Made by a program: the position numbers and the translations under genes. A DNA stretch of 54,870 nt from Acidimicrobiaceae bacterium (GTDB taxonomy: Bacteria > Actinomycetota > Acidimicrobiia > Acidimicrobiales > UBA8592), in the NCBI GenBank assembly GCA_002709645.1, contig PAQG01000028.1, forward strand, positions 1 to 54,870. The letters are read 5' to 3'. Each line of letters starts with the position of its first letter. The stretch's first letter is position 1. Under the pieces are notes generated by a model. It was not told the origin of the DNA. It saw only the letters and a program-made list of their open reading frames with translations, and did not search any database. Of the stretch, positions 7,998-16,067 are shown one piece after another.

Positions 7998-9530
7998 TCA
8001 ACGCTCCACGATTCTTAGACGAACGTTGAAGAAATTCACAGCAACCGAAATCGTTAATGAACAGGCAAGATAGAAGAGCATCCAAATAGCGAAAACTGAA
8101 AGATTTTTACCTGTCTGGTTACCGACTGTTTGACCCACTTGGACTAAATCGCTGAAGCCAACCGCAATAGCTAGCGAGGTATTTTTTGTAAGGTTAAGGT
8201 ACTGGTTCCCGAGCGGGGGCATGATAACTCTTAGAGCCTGAGGGAGAATAACTGTTCTTAGTGCTGCTGACCTTCTCATCCCTAAGGAGTTTGCTGCTTC
8301 TATCTGCCCTTTGGGAACTGCCAGAATTCCTCCTCTGACAACTTCGGCAATAAATGCTGCTGTGTAAAGCACAATTCCGAAGAAAACAGCGGCGAATCCC
8401 AGTGACATTGTGAGTCCAGACGGACCATATTTCTCAAATTTCCCTGGTTTTATTACTTCTGGCCGGTCTGCTCCGAATGGTCCTCCCGTACGACCGTCAC
8501 CGAATTTATTTTCTAATACTTCAAACAAGTCACTTGAGGAGTTGATTATCCAACTTGATAGTCCCGGCCAGACGATAAAGATGGCAAAAATCGCTATTCC
8601 GGCCCCAACCCCTGCAAAGATTACTCTGAATTTATCATCATCTGTAAGACGGGCAGCGCCTCCGGGTGTTCTACGAGAACGAAGGAAACCTCGTATCCAG
8701 TTCGCTGCTACAAAAATTGCTATCGCTGAAAGCAGGAACTGTAGAGCCTCTTCTGGGATTTTTGATATCCCATCACTGATAAATCCAAAGATGTTGCCTA
8801 CCCATCCGAAAATTGGATGTATGAACCAGCCAATTATTGCAAAAACTGTCAGCACGGCTAATGACCCGATCCAAGGATATGTATTTTCGCCAGTTTCGTC
8901 GTGCAGTCTGGATCGTCGGTTATATGCCCATCGGGCCGCAAAAGCTCCGATGATCATAAATACAGCCCATTGGTAAAAACCATCGGCGATGAAGACACGT
9001 GGGACTGATAGACCTTTGTTTGACCAAATTATCCAGTTGTCCCAACCGGAGTCGAATTGGAGATCACCGAGATTAGCCAAGATCGAACCGTAGAGCAGTA
9101 TCTGGACAAGTAAGGGTATATTCCGAAGCGTTTCAACGAAGATTGAGCCGAGCTTATTCACTACCCAATTGTTTGAAAGGCGGGCAAGACCTATGAACAA
9201 ACCAATGATAGTAGCGAAGAATATACCAGCTGCTGCCAAACGTATGGTGTTGACCATCCCTACCCAGAGCGCACGCCCTCCGGTCGCCGGTCGAGTATCA
9301 ATACCTTCGGAAAGATTGATTCCCGGATCAACGCTAAGGAAATCAAAACCAGTTGAAATATTACGGGCTGATAAATTGTCACGTGCCTGACTAGATAGGA
9401 ACCAGAGTGCGAAGATAACCAGAGCTAAAGCGCCTACTTGAAAGAGCCACTTAACAACAGTTGCGTCACGGTAGAAAGGCGGTCTTTGGTGGTGCTGGTT
9501 TGAGGGTTTAACCTCAGTTGTTGCGCTCAC
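7998..9530 (-). CDS. aapQ: Amino acid ABC transporter permease, AapQ-like with large internal insertion
   Basis: A 510-residue permease. The first half of the channel domain (about 90-165) contains VETLRNIPLLVQILLYG. The second half (about 375-510) contains the EAA loop EAANSLGMRRSAALRTVILP. Between them lies an insertion of about 200 residues with four or five hydrophobic segments and a charged loop (FLRSRRTPGGAARLTDDDKF). Known AapQ proteins have an insertion here but are about 400 residues in total. The protein pairs with aapM in the inner membrane. Confidence 0.87.
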   Translation of the reverse strand: MSATTEVKPSNQHHQRPPFYRDATVVKWLFQVGALALVIFALWFLSSQARDNLSARNISTGFDFLSVDPGINLSEGIDTRPATGGRALWVGMVNTIRLAAAGIFFATIIGLFIGLARLSNNWVVNKLGSIFVETLRNIPLLVQILLYGSILANLGDLQFDSGWDNWIIWSNKGLSVPRVFIADGFYQWAVFMIIGAFAARWAYNRRSRLHDETGENTYPWIGSLAVLTVFAIIGWFIHPIFGWVGNIFGFISDGISKIPEEALQFLLSAIAIFVAANWIRGFLRSRRTPGGAARLTDDDKFRVIFAGVGAGIAIFAIFIVWPGLSSWIINSSSDLFEVLENKFGDGRTGGPFGADRPEVIKPGKFEKYGPSGLTMSLGFAAVFFGIVLYTAAFIAEVVRGGILAVPKGQIEAANSLGMRRSAALRTVILPQALRVIMPPLGNQYLNLTKNTSLAIAVGFSDLVQVGQTVGNQTGKNLSVFAIWMLFYLACSLTISVAVNFFNVRLRIVER

Positions 9531-9615
9531 CTTTTGCCCCCCAAACAGTCCATATCATCTCCGGAGTAATGATAATACGTAAATACGCAGACAGGTACTG
9601 TCCCTCGCTGTTAAT

Positions 9616-9663
9616 AAAAAGTAAGCGGTCCCAGAGCCGGCAATAGCCGCTCTGGGACCGCTT
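9616..9663 (-). terminator. Strong hairpin terminator/attenuator between aapJ and aapQ
   Basis: A 15-base perfect inverted repeat (9623-9637 with 9649-9663) has a short inner GGC/GCC extension. On the minus strand it is followed by ACTTTTTA. It lies 27 bases after the aapJ stop and about 90 bases before aapQ. It should stop or attenuate most transcripts, or protect the 3' end, so that the binding protein is made in excess of the membrane components. Confidence 0.8.
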
Positions 9664-9689
9664 ATATAACTTTTATGCTTATCCGCTAA

Positions 9690-10796
9690 TTATCGTGCGG
9701 GTGGAGCATAGATAAGCCCACCGTCTGTCCATCCAGCATTGGATGACCCTGAACGGCTAAGACCTACTGGGTTCAAGTTTCGAGAATAAATCTCGTCATA
9801 GTTACCAACTTGGCTGATCACATTTTGGAATGCATCTGCTGAAAGACCCATGAGTGTTTGAAGTTCACCTTCACCACCCATGAGACGTTGTGCTTCTGCG
9901 TCAAATGCGTCGTTTCCAACAACTCCTGATGCATTACCGGAATTAATTCCTTTTTCATCAGCAATAATTGTTGCGTAAACAGTCCAGTTAACGACATCTG
10001 CCCATTGGCTGTCATTTTGACCGTAGGTTGGTCCAAGTGGCTCTTTTGAAATTGGAGCACCTGGGAAAATTACCCACTCTTCACCATCTGGTTGTTGTTC
10101 TGCTTTACGGCCAACCAGTGCTGATCCGTCAGTTGTTACGACGTCACAAGCACCTGATTTGAAGTTATCGGTGACGATATCAAAATCTTCATAGGTTTGA
10201 AGGTTGATCGTGATACCTGCAGCTTCTGCGGCGTCACCAATATTCTTTTCCGTTGTGGTACCAGCGTTGGTACAAATTGTTGCACCATCTAGGTCTGCGA
10301 CCGTACTAGAACCTGAGAAGCCATCAGCGGCTTTACCCATAAGTTGCTGACCGTCATAATATGTTGTTGGTCCGAAGTCCATGCCAACATCGGTGTCACG
10401 ACTTTGAGTCCAAGTTGTATTTCGCATGAGAACATCAATGTCCCCTGACTGAACAGCGGTGAAGCGTTCAGCTGCGGTTAGTGATACAAAGTTGACAGCA
10501 TCTGCATCACCTAATACAGCGGCGGCTACTGCTCGACAGTAATCTGCGTCGAAACCTACCATGTTGCCTTGTGGATCAAGCGTTGAAAATGCTACTGCTG
10601 CTCCAGAGACACCACAATTAAGGGTTCCTCTTTCTTGAACAGTTTCAAGAAGGCTTCCACCTTCTGCTGTTAGCGTGACTTCGTCACTGCTACTTGCGGA
10701 ACCGTCATCACTATCATCGCCACCGCATGCTGCAGTAACGAGAGTGAAAGCGAAGAGAACCGCGAGAAGCTTAATAAGCTTGCTCTTCTGTGTCAT
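9690..10796 (-). CDS. aapJ: General L-amino acid-binding lipoprotein (AapJ-like)
   Basis: A 368-residue solute-binding protein. It begins with a lipoprotein signal peptide (MTQKSKLIKLL, hydrophobic core, then TAACGGDD with the lipid-bearing Cys near 24) and an acidic/Ser linker. The mature part matches AapJ: LNCGVSGA near 60, FDADYCRAVAAAVLGD, ERFTAVQSGDIDVLMRNTTWTQSRDT and YYDGQQLM. It binds amino acids and delivers them to AapQM. GGAAGGAAAAAA precedes the ATG. It is the first gene of the operon, so the promoter should lie in 10797-11000; I could not assign convincing -35/-10 boxes there. Confidence 0.92.
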   Translation of the reverse strand: MTQKSKLIKLLAVLFAFTLVTAACGGDDSDDGSASSSDEVTLTAEGGSLLETVQERGTLNCGVSGAAVAFSTLDPQGNMVGFDADYCRAVAAAVLGDADAVNFVSLTAAERFTAVQSGDIDVLMRNTTWTQSRDTDVGMDFGPTTYYDGQQLMGKAADGFSGSSTVADLDGATICTNAGTTTEKNIGDAAEAAGITINLQTYEDFDIVTDNFKSGACDVVTTDGSALVGRKAEQQPDGEEWVIFPGAPISKEPLGPTYGQNDSQWADVVNWTVYATIIADEKGINSGNASGVVGNDAFDAEAQRLMGGEGELQTLMGLSADAFQNVISQVGNYDEIYSRNLNPVGLSRSGSSNAGWTDGGLIYAPPAR

Positions 10797-11013
10797 TTTT
10801 TTCCTTCCATACCACCAAAATGTTCGCAGTAAACGTCGCTTACTGAGTGGCGATATACGATTACCCTACAACTACTTGTGCTGAAATCTCATATGGAATT
10901 CTAAATGTTCACGTGTTTGTCACATTAGAAAATCCCTCTTTTCAACTTTGTTTAGAAATTTAGATTTCCACCTTTATAGACCGTTATCTGAGTAGGGTCT
11001 GAGGGTGACCAAA

Positions 11014-12189
11014 ATGCAAACGGTTCTAGTTCGAGTATCGGGACCTGACCAATTGGGAATCTCCGCTGAGTTATTTGATGTCCTTTCAGGAATGGAGGCT
11101 GTTGTCCATGATGTAGAACAGATTGTTGTCCGACGTCGGCTTACCCTTGATGTGCTAATAGAAGTAGAAGAGGGTGACGATGTTTTGAAAGACCTTCTTC
11201 TGTTCGGGTTTAAACGTAATTTGCAGATAAATGTAGAGGAGGTTGAGGATGAACCTACTGAGTACAGCCAGCAATTTGTTGTCACACTCATTGGGGAGGA
11301 GCTCAGTCCTGCAGAGCTACGTGAAGCAACTGTTGCTATTGCGAATGGAAATGGGAACATAGATAGGATTGTTCGGCTTTCTAGGTATCCAGTAATGAGT
11401 TACGAACTCGCGGTTAATGGTGGTGATATCACTGAGATACGCAAAAATCTTCTCAACGTGGCTTCTGTCTTGCCGAAAATGGATGTGGCCATTCAACCGT
11501 TAAATCTGAGCAGAAGAGCGAAACGACTGGTGATACTTGATGTTGATTCAACACTTATTCAAGATGAAGTAATTGATCTTCTTGCTGCTCAGGCTGGGTG
11601 CGAGAGAGAAGTGTCAGAAATTACTGATTTGGCGATGCAAGGAAAAATAGATTTCGCTGAAGCGCTACTTGAACGAGTGTTACTTCTGAAGGGCCTGGAC
11701 GAATTAGCGATTGAACGAGCATGGCATGAACTTACCCTCACACCAGGGGCTCGCACGTTCTGTAGAACTCTTGGAAGATTAGGGTTTACAACCGCCATTG
11801 TCAGTGGTGGGTTCTCAATTTTCACAGATCGTCTTCAAAGGGAACTAGGTATTCAGCATGGCCGAGCGAATCATCTTGAAGTAGTTAATGGTCGCCTTAC
11901 AGGCGAACTTACTAGTCCAATAGTTGATCGCCGAGCGAAAGCTGATTTTCTGAAGGAGATAGCTGATATTGAAGGTGTTCCGATTGAACAAACTGTTGCT
12001 ATCGGCGATGGAGCGAATGACCTTGACATGCTTAGTGAAGCTGGATTGGGGATAGCTTTCAACGCAAAGCCTATTGTCCGAGATGCTGCAAATACTAGTC
12101 TCCGCGTACCCTATCTTGATGCCGTATTGTTTCTGTTAGGCGTAAGTCGTGAAGAAATTGAAGCTGCTGATTCCCTCGACTTTGATTGA
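11014..12189 (+). CDS. serB: Phosphoserine phosphatase with N-terminal ACT region
   Basis: Final step of L-serine synthesis: hydrolysis of O-phosphoserine. About 391 residues. Residues 1-80 and 85-165 look like two ACT-type regulatory domains (LVRVSGPDQLGI; FVVTLIGEELSP). The HAD catalytic motif DVDST with nucleophile Asp is at about 176, the IVSGGFS segment binds phosphate, and GDGANDLDML is the acidic metal site. The ATG at 11014 has GAGGG 8 bases upstream; a GTG at 11005 is an alternative adding three residues. The length and ACT pair fit actinobacterial SerB. Confidence 0.93.
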   Translation: MQTVLVRVSGPDQLGISAELFDVLSGMEAVVHDVEQIVVRRRLTLDVLIEVEEGDDVLKDLLLFGFKRNLQINVEEVEDEPTEYSQQFVVTLIGEELSPAELREATVAIANGNGNIDRIVRLSRYPVMSYELAVNGGDITEIRKNLLNVASVLPKMDVAIQPLNLSRRAKRLVILDVDSTLIQDEVIDLLAAQAGCEREVSEITDLAMQGKIDFAEALLERVLLLKGLDELAIERAWHELTLTPGARTFCRTLGRLGFTTAIVSGGFSIFTDRLQRELGIQHGRANHLEVVNGRLTGELTSPIVDRRAKADFLKEIADIEGVPIEQTVAIGDGANDLDMLSEAGLGIAFNAKPIVRDAANTSLRVPYLDAVLFLLGVSREEIEAADSLDFD

Positions 12190-12195
12190 GAATAA

Positions 12196-13128
12196 CTAGC
12201 CTTCAAGATCCTTCACTGTTCTAAATCCGAGATGCCCCATTGCGCTAATCGGGGTTGTTGAACTTCTTGCTGCAATCCGATATCGATTGCAATAGGAGTC
12301 ATGACATAAGTATGACCCACCCTTGATAACTTTCGTTTCTCCTACTGTTGGCCCTGTTGGGTTCTCTACAGTCTCATCGTGTTCGGTCGTGAACCAGTCT
12401 TGGCACCATTCCCATACATTGCCTGTCATCTCTCCGATTCCATAAGCATTAGGCGGATATGTTCCACTTGGGGCTGTGCCATACCAGCCATCGTCCATAA
12501 GGTTGTTATCCGGAAATGATCCTTGCCAGACATTCATTTGATGCTCACCATCGGGTTGAAGTTCATCACCCCAAGGGAAAATAGAGTTGTCTAAACCGCC
12601 GTGGGCGGCGAATTCCCATTCAGCCTCTGTTGGGAGTCTCCTTCCTACCCATTTCGCGTATGCCGTAGCGTCATTCCATGAGATATGGACAACTGGGTGT
12701 TCCAATCGTGTTTCAATTGTTGAATGGGAACCTTCAGGTGATTTCCAATCTGCTTGAAAGACTTGCCTCCACCATGGCGTAGCTTGCACCCCTCGTGTCT
12801 CCTCAAAATCATCTGGGAGCAAGCCAGCGAAAACAAATGACCATCCAATCTCTTCTGCCTCGGTGACATATCCGGTTTCTTGGACGAAAGTCTGAAACTG
12901 CCTATTTGAAACAGTGAATTTATCCATATCAAATGGAGAAACTTGCCTCTTCCGAATAGGCCCTTCCCCATCTTGGGGGTAACCCGATGCGTAGTTGGTG
13001 CCCATCATGAATGCGCCTCCCTCAAGGGAGACTGTCTCTGTATGCAAACTTCGTGTTTCTATTTCGGGATTCCCGTCCCTCTTCTTAACCTGATTTTGTG
13101 GTGCACAGCACGGGTTGCCCTCAGTCAT
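12196..13128 (-). CDS. Formylglycine-generating enzyme (aerobic sulfatase-modifying FGE)
   Basis: A 310-residue FGE-sulfatase-fold protein. It should oxidise a Cys in a CxPxR sequence to formylglycine, activating type I sulfatases or related enzymes. The N-terminal GGxFxMG motif is near 37-43. Family landmarks RRLPTEAEWEFAA and MTGNVWEWCQDWF follow. The copper-binding active-site pair CHDSYC lies at about 275/280, the same region as in the characterised Streptomyces enzyme. Start: the ATG at 13126-13128 with GAGAG just upstream; a TTG four codons earlier is less likely. No sulfatase gene is in the window, so its client lies elsewhere. It converges with serB, 6 bases apart. Confidence 0.9.
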   Translation of the reverse strand: MTEGNPCCAPQNQVKKRDGNPEIETRSLHTETVSLEGGAFMMGTNYASGYPQDGEGPIRKRQVSPFDMDKFTVSNRQFQTFVQETGYVTEAEEIGWSFVFAGLLPDDFEETRGVQATPWWRQVFQADWKSPEGSHSTIETRLEHPVVHISWNDATAYAKWVGRRLPTEAEWEFAAHGGLDNSIFPWGDELQPDGEHQMNVWQGSFPDNNLMDDGWYGTAPSGTYPPNAYGIGEMTGNVWEWCQDWFTTEHDETVENPTGPTVGETKVIKGGSYLCHDSYCNRYRIAARSSTTPISAMGHLGFRTVKDLEG

Positions 13129-13219
13129 ACTTACTCTCAATCCGTTGGAAGCAGGTTACTCTTTTTTTTCTAATTCAACGAGTAGCGGCGAAGTAACACA
13201 GAACGTGTAGATTCTTAAT

Positions 13220-14464
13220 GTGGTTTCTCTTGATCTTGATTTTGTCCGAGCGCAATTCCCAGTTTTCTCCCATCCTGAATCTGCGAGTTGGGCTCATCTT
13301 GAGAATGCTGGAGGTAGTTACGTACCAAATCAAGTGATAACTCTTCTCCAGGATTTCTTCATTACTTCGAAAGTGCAGCCGTATTGGGATTTCGGCCCCT
13401 CAGCAAAAGCGGGAGAGGCTATGGATCGTTCTCTCGAATTATTACCTTCGACATTCAACGCTGATAAAGATGAAGTGCATTTTGGGCCGTCAACGTCTCA
13501 AAATACGTATGTGCTTGCGCAAGCTTTACGACCAAGTTGGGATATCGGTGATGAAATCATTGTGACTAATCAAGACCACGAAGCAAATATTGGTGCTTGG
13601 CGCCGTCTTGAAATGACTGGAATTAATGTTATTGAATGGGGTGTGGACCCTGAAACTGGGTTATTAGATATTTCCGAAATCCGGAACTTGATCAATGACA
13701 GAACCCGCCTTCTGGCAGTAACTCACGCCTCTAACTTGGCTGCCACCATCAATCCGATCAGTGAACTCGCTGCACTTATCCATGATGTAGGAGGAATTCT
13801 CATAGCCGATGGTGTCTCGTACGCTCCTCACGCTGCCATTGATGTCAAAGATTTAGATTGCGACATATATCTTTACAGCACTTACAAGACCTATGGGCCT
13901 CATGTGGGTTTGATGTTTACATCTGATGTGGTTCTTGAAAGGGTTTCTAATCAAGGGCATTTTTTTAATGCTCAAAACCCTACTTCTCGTTTGACTCCTG
14001 CAGGTCCTGACCATTCGGCTGTAGCGGCTTGCGCTGGAATGATTGACTATTACGATGATGTATTCAAACATCATTTCGGTCATGCCGTTGAAACACCTCT
14101 TCGTGACCGTATTACGATGGTCTTTGAACTCTTTGGTCAGCACGAGCAAAAATTGATGACACCGTTGGTTGACTATATTGCCTCTCGTGAGGATTTTCGT
14201 CTGATCGGCAGCCAATCTTCTGAGCATTCTGTAAGGGCTCCAACCATTGCTTTCCATTCCTACTCTCGTTCTAGTCATGACATATATTCAGCTTTAGTGA
14301 AAGCTGGCGTTTCTTGCGGTCATGGCAATTTCTATGCGCATCGACTCGTTGAGGCTATTGGCCTTGACCCTGAGGATGGAGTGGTAAGACTGTCACTGGT
14401 CCATTACAACACCAGTGAAGAAGTCGCTAAAGCGTTAAGTGTTCTTGAGGGGTTGGCCAAATAA
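13220..14464 (+). CDS. Class V aminotransferase / cysteine-desulfurase-like protein
   Basis: A 414-residue PLP enzyme of fold type I. The Schiff-base Lys is K223 in STYKTYGPHVG, and the Asp that contacts the PLP ring nitrogen is D197 in IADGVSYAPH. The N-terminal LENAGGSYVP and the C-terminal GHGNFYAHRL and GVVRLSLVHYNT segments resemble the VC1184-type desulfurase-like subfamily, whose reaction is not established. It lacks an obvious SufS/IscS Cys loop near the C-terminus. The start is a GTG at 13220 with only a weak ribosome-binding site. There is no Fe-S assembly neighbour. Confidence 0.82.
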   Translation: MVSLDLDFVRAQFPVFSHPESASWAHLENAGGSYVPNQVITLLQDFFITSKVQPYWDFGPSAKAGEAMDRSLELLPSTFNADKDEVHFGPSTSQNTYVLAQALRPSWDIGDEIIVTNQDHEANIGAWRRLEMTGINVIEWGVDPETGLLDISEIRNLINDRTRLLAVTHASNLAATINPISELAALIHDVGGILIADGVSYAPHAAIDVKDLDCDIYLYSTYKTYGPHVGLMFTSDVVLERVSNQGHFFNAQNPTSRLTPAGPDHSAVAACAGMIDYYDDVFKHHFGHAVETPLRDRITMVFELFGQHEQKLMTPLVDYIASREDFRLIGSQSSEHSVRAPTIAFHSYSRSSHDIYSALVKAGVSCGHGNFYAHRLVEAIGLDPEDGVVRLSLVHYNTSEEVAKALSVLEGLAK

Positions 14465-14478
14465 TTTTGTGACGCCAT

Positions 14479-14507
14479 TGAGTCGAATCAAACCGACTCA
14501 TTTTTTT
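14479..14507 (+). terminator. Intrinsic terminator after the class V aminotransferase gene
   Basis: TGAGTCG (14479-14485) pairs with CGACTCA (14494-14500) across an 8-base loop and is followed by seven T residues. It is a compact factor-independent terminator for the plus-strand gene, and it overlaps the 3' end of the convergent ogt gene. Confidence 0.75.
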
Positions 14508-14979
14508 CAAGAGAAAGCAATCCTTGTTTAATGTGAAGCAGAGAAACGCCTCCTCCATATCCTGTTAAAGATCCAGTAGCTCCGATGACACGATGGCAAG
14601 GAAGAACAATTGGGACGGGATTAGCAGCATTGGCTGCGCCTACAGCTCGCGCAGCATTTGGGCGTCCTATTCTCTTCGCTAATGCTCCATAGGTTGTCGT
14701 TTCTCCGTATCCAATATTTTGTAGAGTGGACCAAACTTCCATTTGGAATTGGGTTCCGTCAATGTCAAGGGGAAGAGAAAAAGTTTCCCTTAATCCTTTG
14801 AAATACTGAGTGAGCTCATTCTTTGCTTGGACGAGTATGGGATCTCGCTCATCAATAACTTCCGTTTCTTCAACTAGGTTTCGTTCCCTACCTGGAAGTA
14901 ACACCCGACAAATCCCCTTTGAAGACGCGCACACTTTGAGTAGCCCAAATGGGCTAGTGACTGTAGTTACATGCAACAT
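14488..14979 (-). CDS. ogt: Methylated-DNA--[protein]-cysteine S-methyltransferase
   Basis: A 163-residue suicidal DNA repair protein that moves the methyl group from O6-methylguanine to its own Cys. The active-site PCHRVIG has Cys at about 128. The helix-turn-helix recognition segment TTYGALAKRIGRPNAARAVGAA is at about 95-116, and GSLTGYGGG follows the active site. The start ATG at 14977-14979 has AAGGGAA upstream; a longer frame to 15069 has no support. It stands alone between two unrelated plus-strand genes. Confidence 0.93.
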   Translation of the reverse strand: MLHVTTVTSPFGLLKVCASSKGICRVLLPGRERNLVEETEVIDERDPILVQAKNELTQYFKGLRETFSLPLDIDGTQFQMEVWSTLQNIGYGETTTYGALAKRIGRPNAARAVGAANAANPVPIVLPCHRVIGATGSLTGYGGGVSLLHIKQGLLSLEKNESV

Positions 14980-15110
14980 AACGTTTCCCTTAAATGTCTC
15001 TTTACTATCTTTACCGAAATATGAACCAGTGTGGAGTAGTAATCTTATTTTCCTTTTCTGGGTGTGCAATGACTTCTAGAACATGTAATTCTGGTTGAGA
15101 AGAACCTGAA

Positions 15111-16064
15111 TTGGAGTATACGAAAGTGAAGTACCCGCATCCTTTGTTCGATAACCGAGTAAGTCGGGACCTTGGTGTTCCTATCCCTATCGTCCAAGCC
15201 CCAATGGGTTGGATAGCTAGATCTCAATTAGCAAGCGCTGTTTCAGCAGCTGGCGCTTGTGGCATTATCGAAACTTCATCTGGAGAACTTGATGCAGTAA
15301 AAAACGAAATGGAGATCATGAATGGCCTTGATCTCCCATATGGAGTAAATATTGCTCAGGCTTTTGTTCGTGATCCCGATATTGCCGAGTTTGTGATTAG
15401 CCAAGGTATTAAATTCGTAACCACTTCAGCTGGTTCACCGACAAAATATACGGGAGTTCTTAAATCTGCTGGGTTAACGGTCTACCACGTTGTTCCAACT
15501 TTGGAGGCAGCAAAAAAAGCTGTTGATGCTGGAGTTGACGGATTAGTGGTTGAAGGAGGGGAAGGTGGTGGTTTCAAAAGTCCAACTCCTGTTTCAACGA
15601 TGGTCTTGCTTCCGCTAGTGCGCGACCACGTTTCAGTTCCTATCATTGCCGCCGGAGGAATCAATGATGGAAGGACCATGGCTGCTGCTTTCGCATTAGG
15701 GGCTGAGGGGGTACAAATGGGGACGCAAATGGTTTCGTCAAAAGAGTCTCCGGTGCATAAGAATTGGAAGAGTGCAATTGTTGATGCCTCTGAGACAGAT
15801 ACTCTATTCCTTAATCAAAGGTTTTCTCCTGCGCTTCGGGCGCTTAGAACAGATCGTTCCGAAAGACTATTGGACTCCGATAGCAACGTCTTCGGAGAAT
15901 TTGGCAATCCACAAGAATTGTATTTTGGAGGGGATATGGAGGCTGCTATTGCCCTCAGCGGCCAGGTAGCCGGGAGAATCAATGAAGTCCGCTCTGTTCA
16001 TGACATTATCTCCGAAACAGTTAACGAATTCGGTGAAACTATCACTCGGCTTAAAAGCCAATAA
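15111..16064 (+). CDS. Nitronate monooxygenase / 2-nitropropane dioxygenase family
   Basis: A 317-residue FMN-dependent TIM-barrel enzyme. Family marks are PIVQAPMGWIA near the N-terminus, VVEGGEGGGF in the middle, and the phosphate-binding AAGGINDGRTMAAAFALGAEGVQMGT. Such proteins oxidise alkyl nitronates; some relatives are enoyl reductases, so the true substrate is open. The start shown is TTG at 15111; a GTG at 15126 is also possible. It converges with the molybdopterin oxidoreductase gene, 3 bases apart. Confidence 0.85.
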   Translation: MEYTKVKYPHPLFDNRVSRDLGVPIPIVQAPMGWIARSQLASAVSAAGACGIIETSSGELDAVKNEMEIMNGLDLPYGVNIAQAFVRDPDIAEFVISQGIKFVTTSAGSPTKYTGVLKSAGLTVYHVVPTLEAAKKAVDAGVDGLVVEGGEGGGFKSPTPVSTMVLLPLVRDHVSVPIIAAGGINDGRTMAAAFALGAEGVQMGTQMVSSKESPVHKNWKSAIVDASETDTLFLNQRFSPALRALRTDRSERLLDSDSNVFGEFGNPQELYFGGDMEAAIALSGQVAGRINEVRSVHDIISETVNEFGETITRLKSQ

Positions 16065-16067
16065 CTT

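Noticed and set aside
8410-8976. Long open frame antisense to aapQ
   Set aside because: Low-complexity composition, no family resemblance, and it lies wholly opposite a clear permease gene.
9623-9663. Attachment site or mobile repeat
   Set aside because: Single copy, directly after a stop codon, with a T-rich tail: fits a terminator better.
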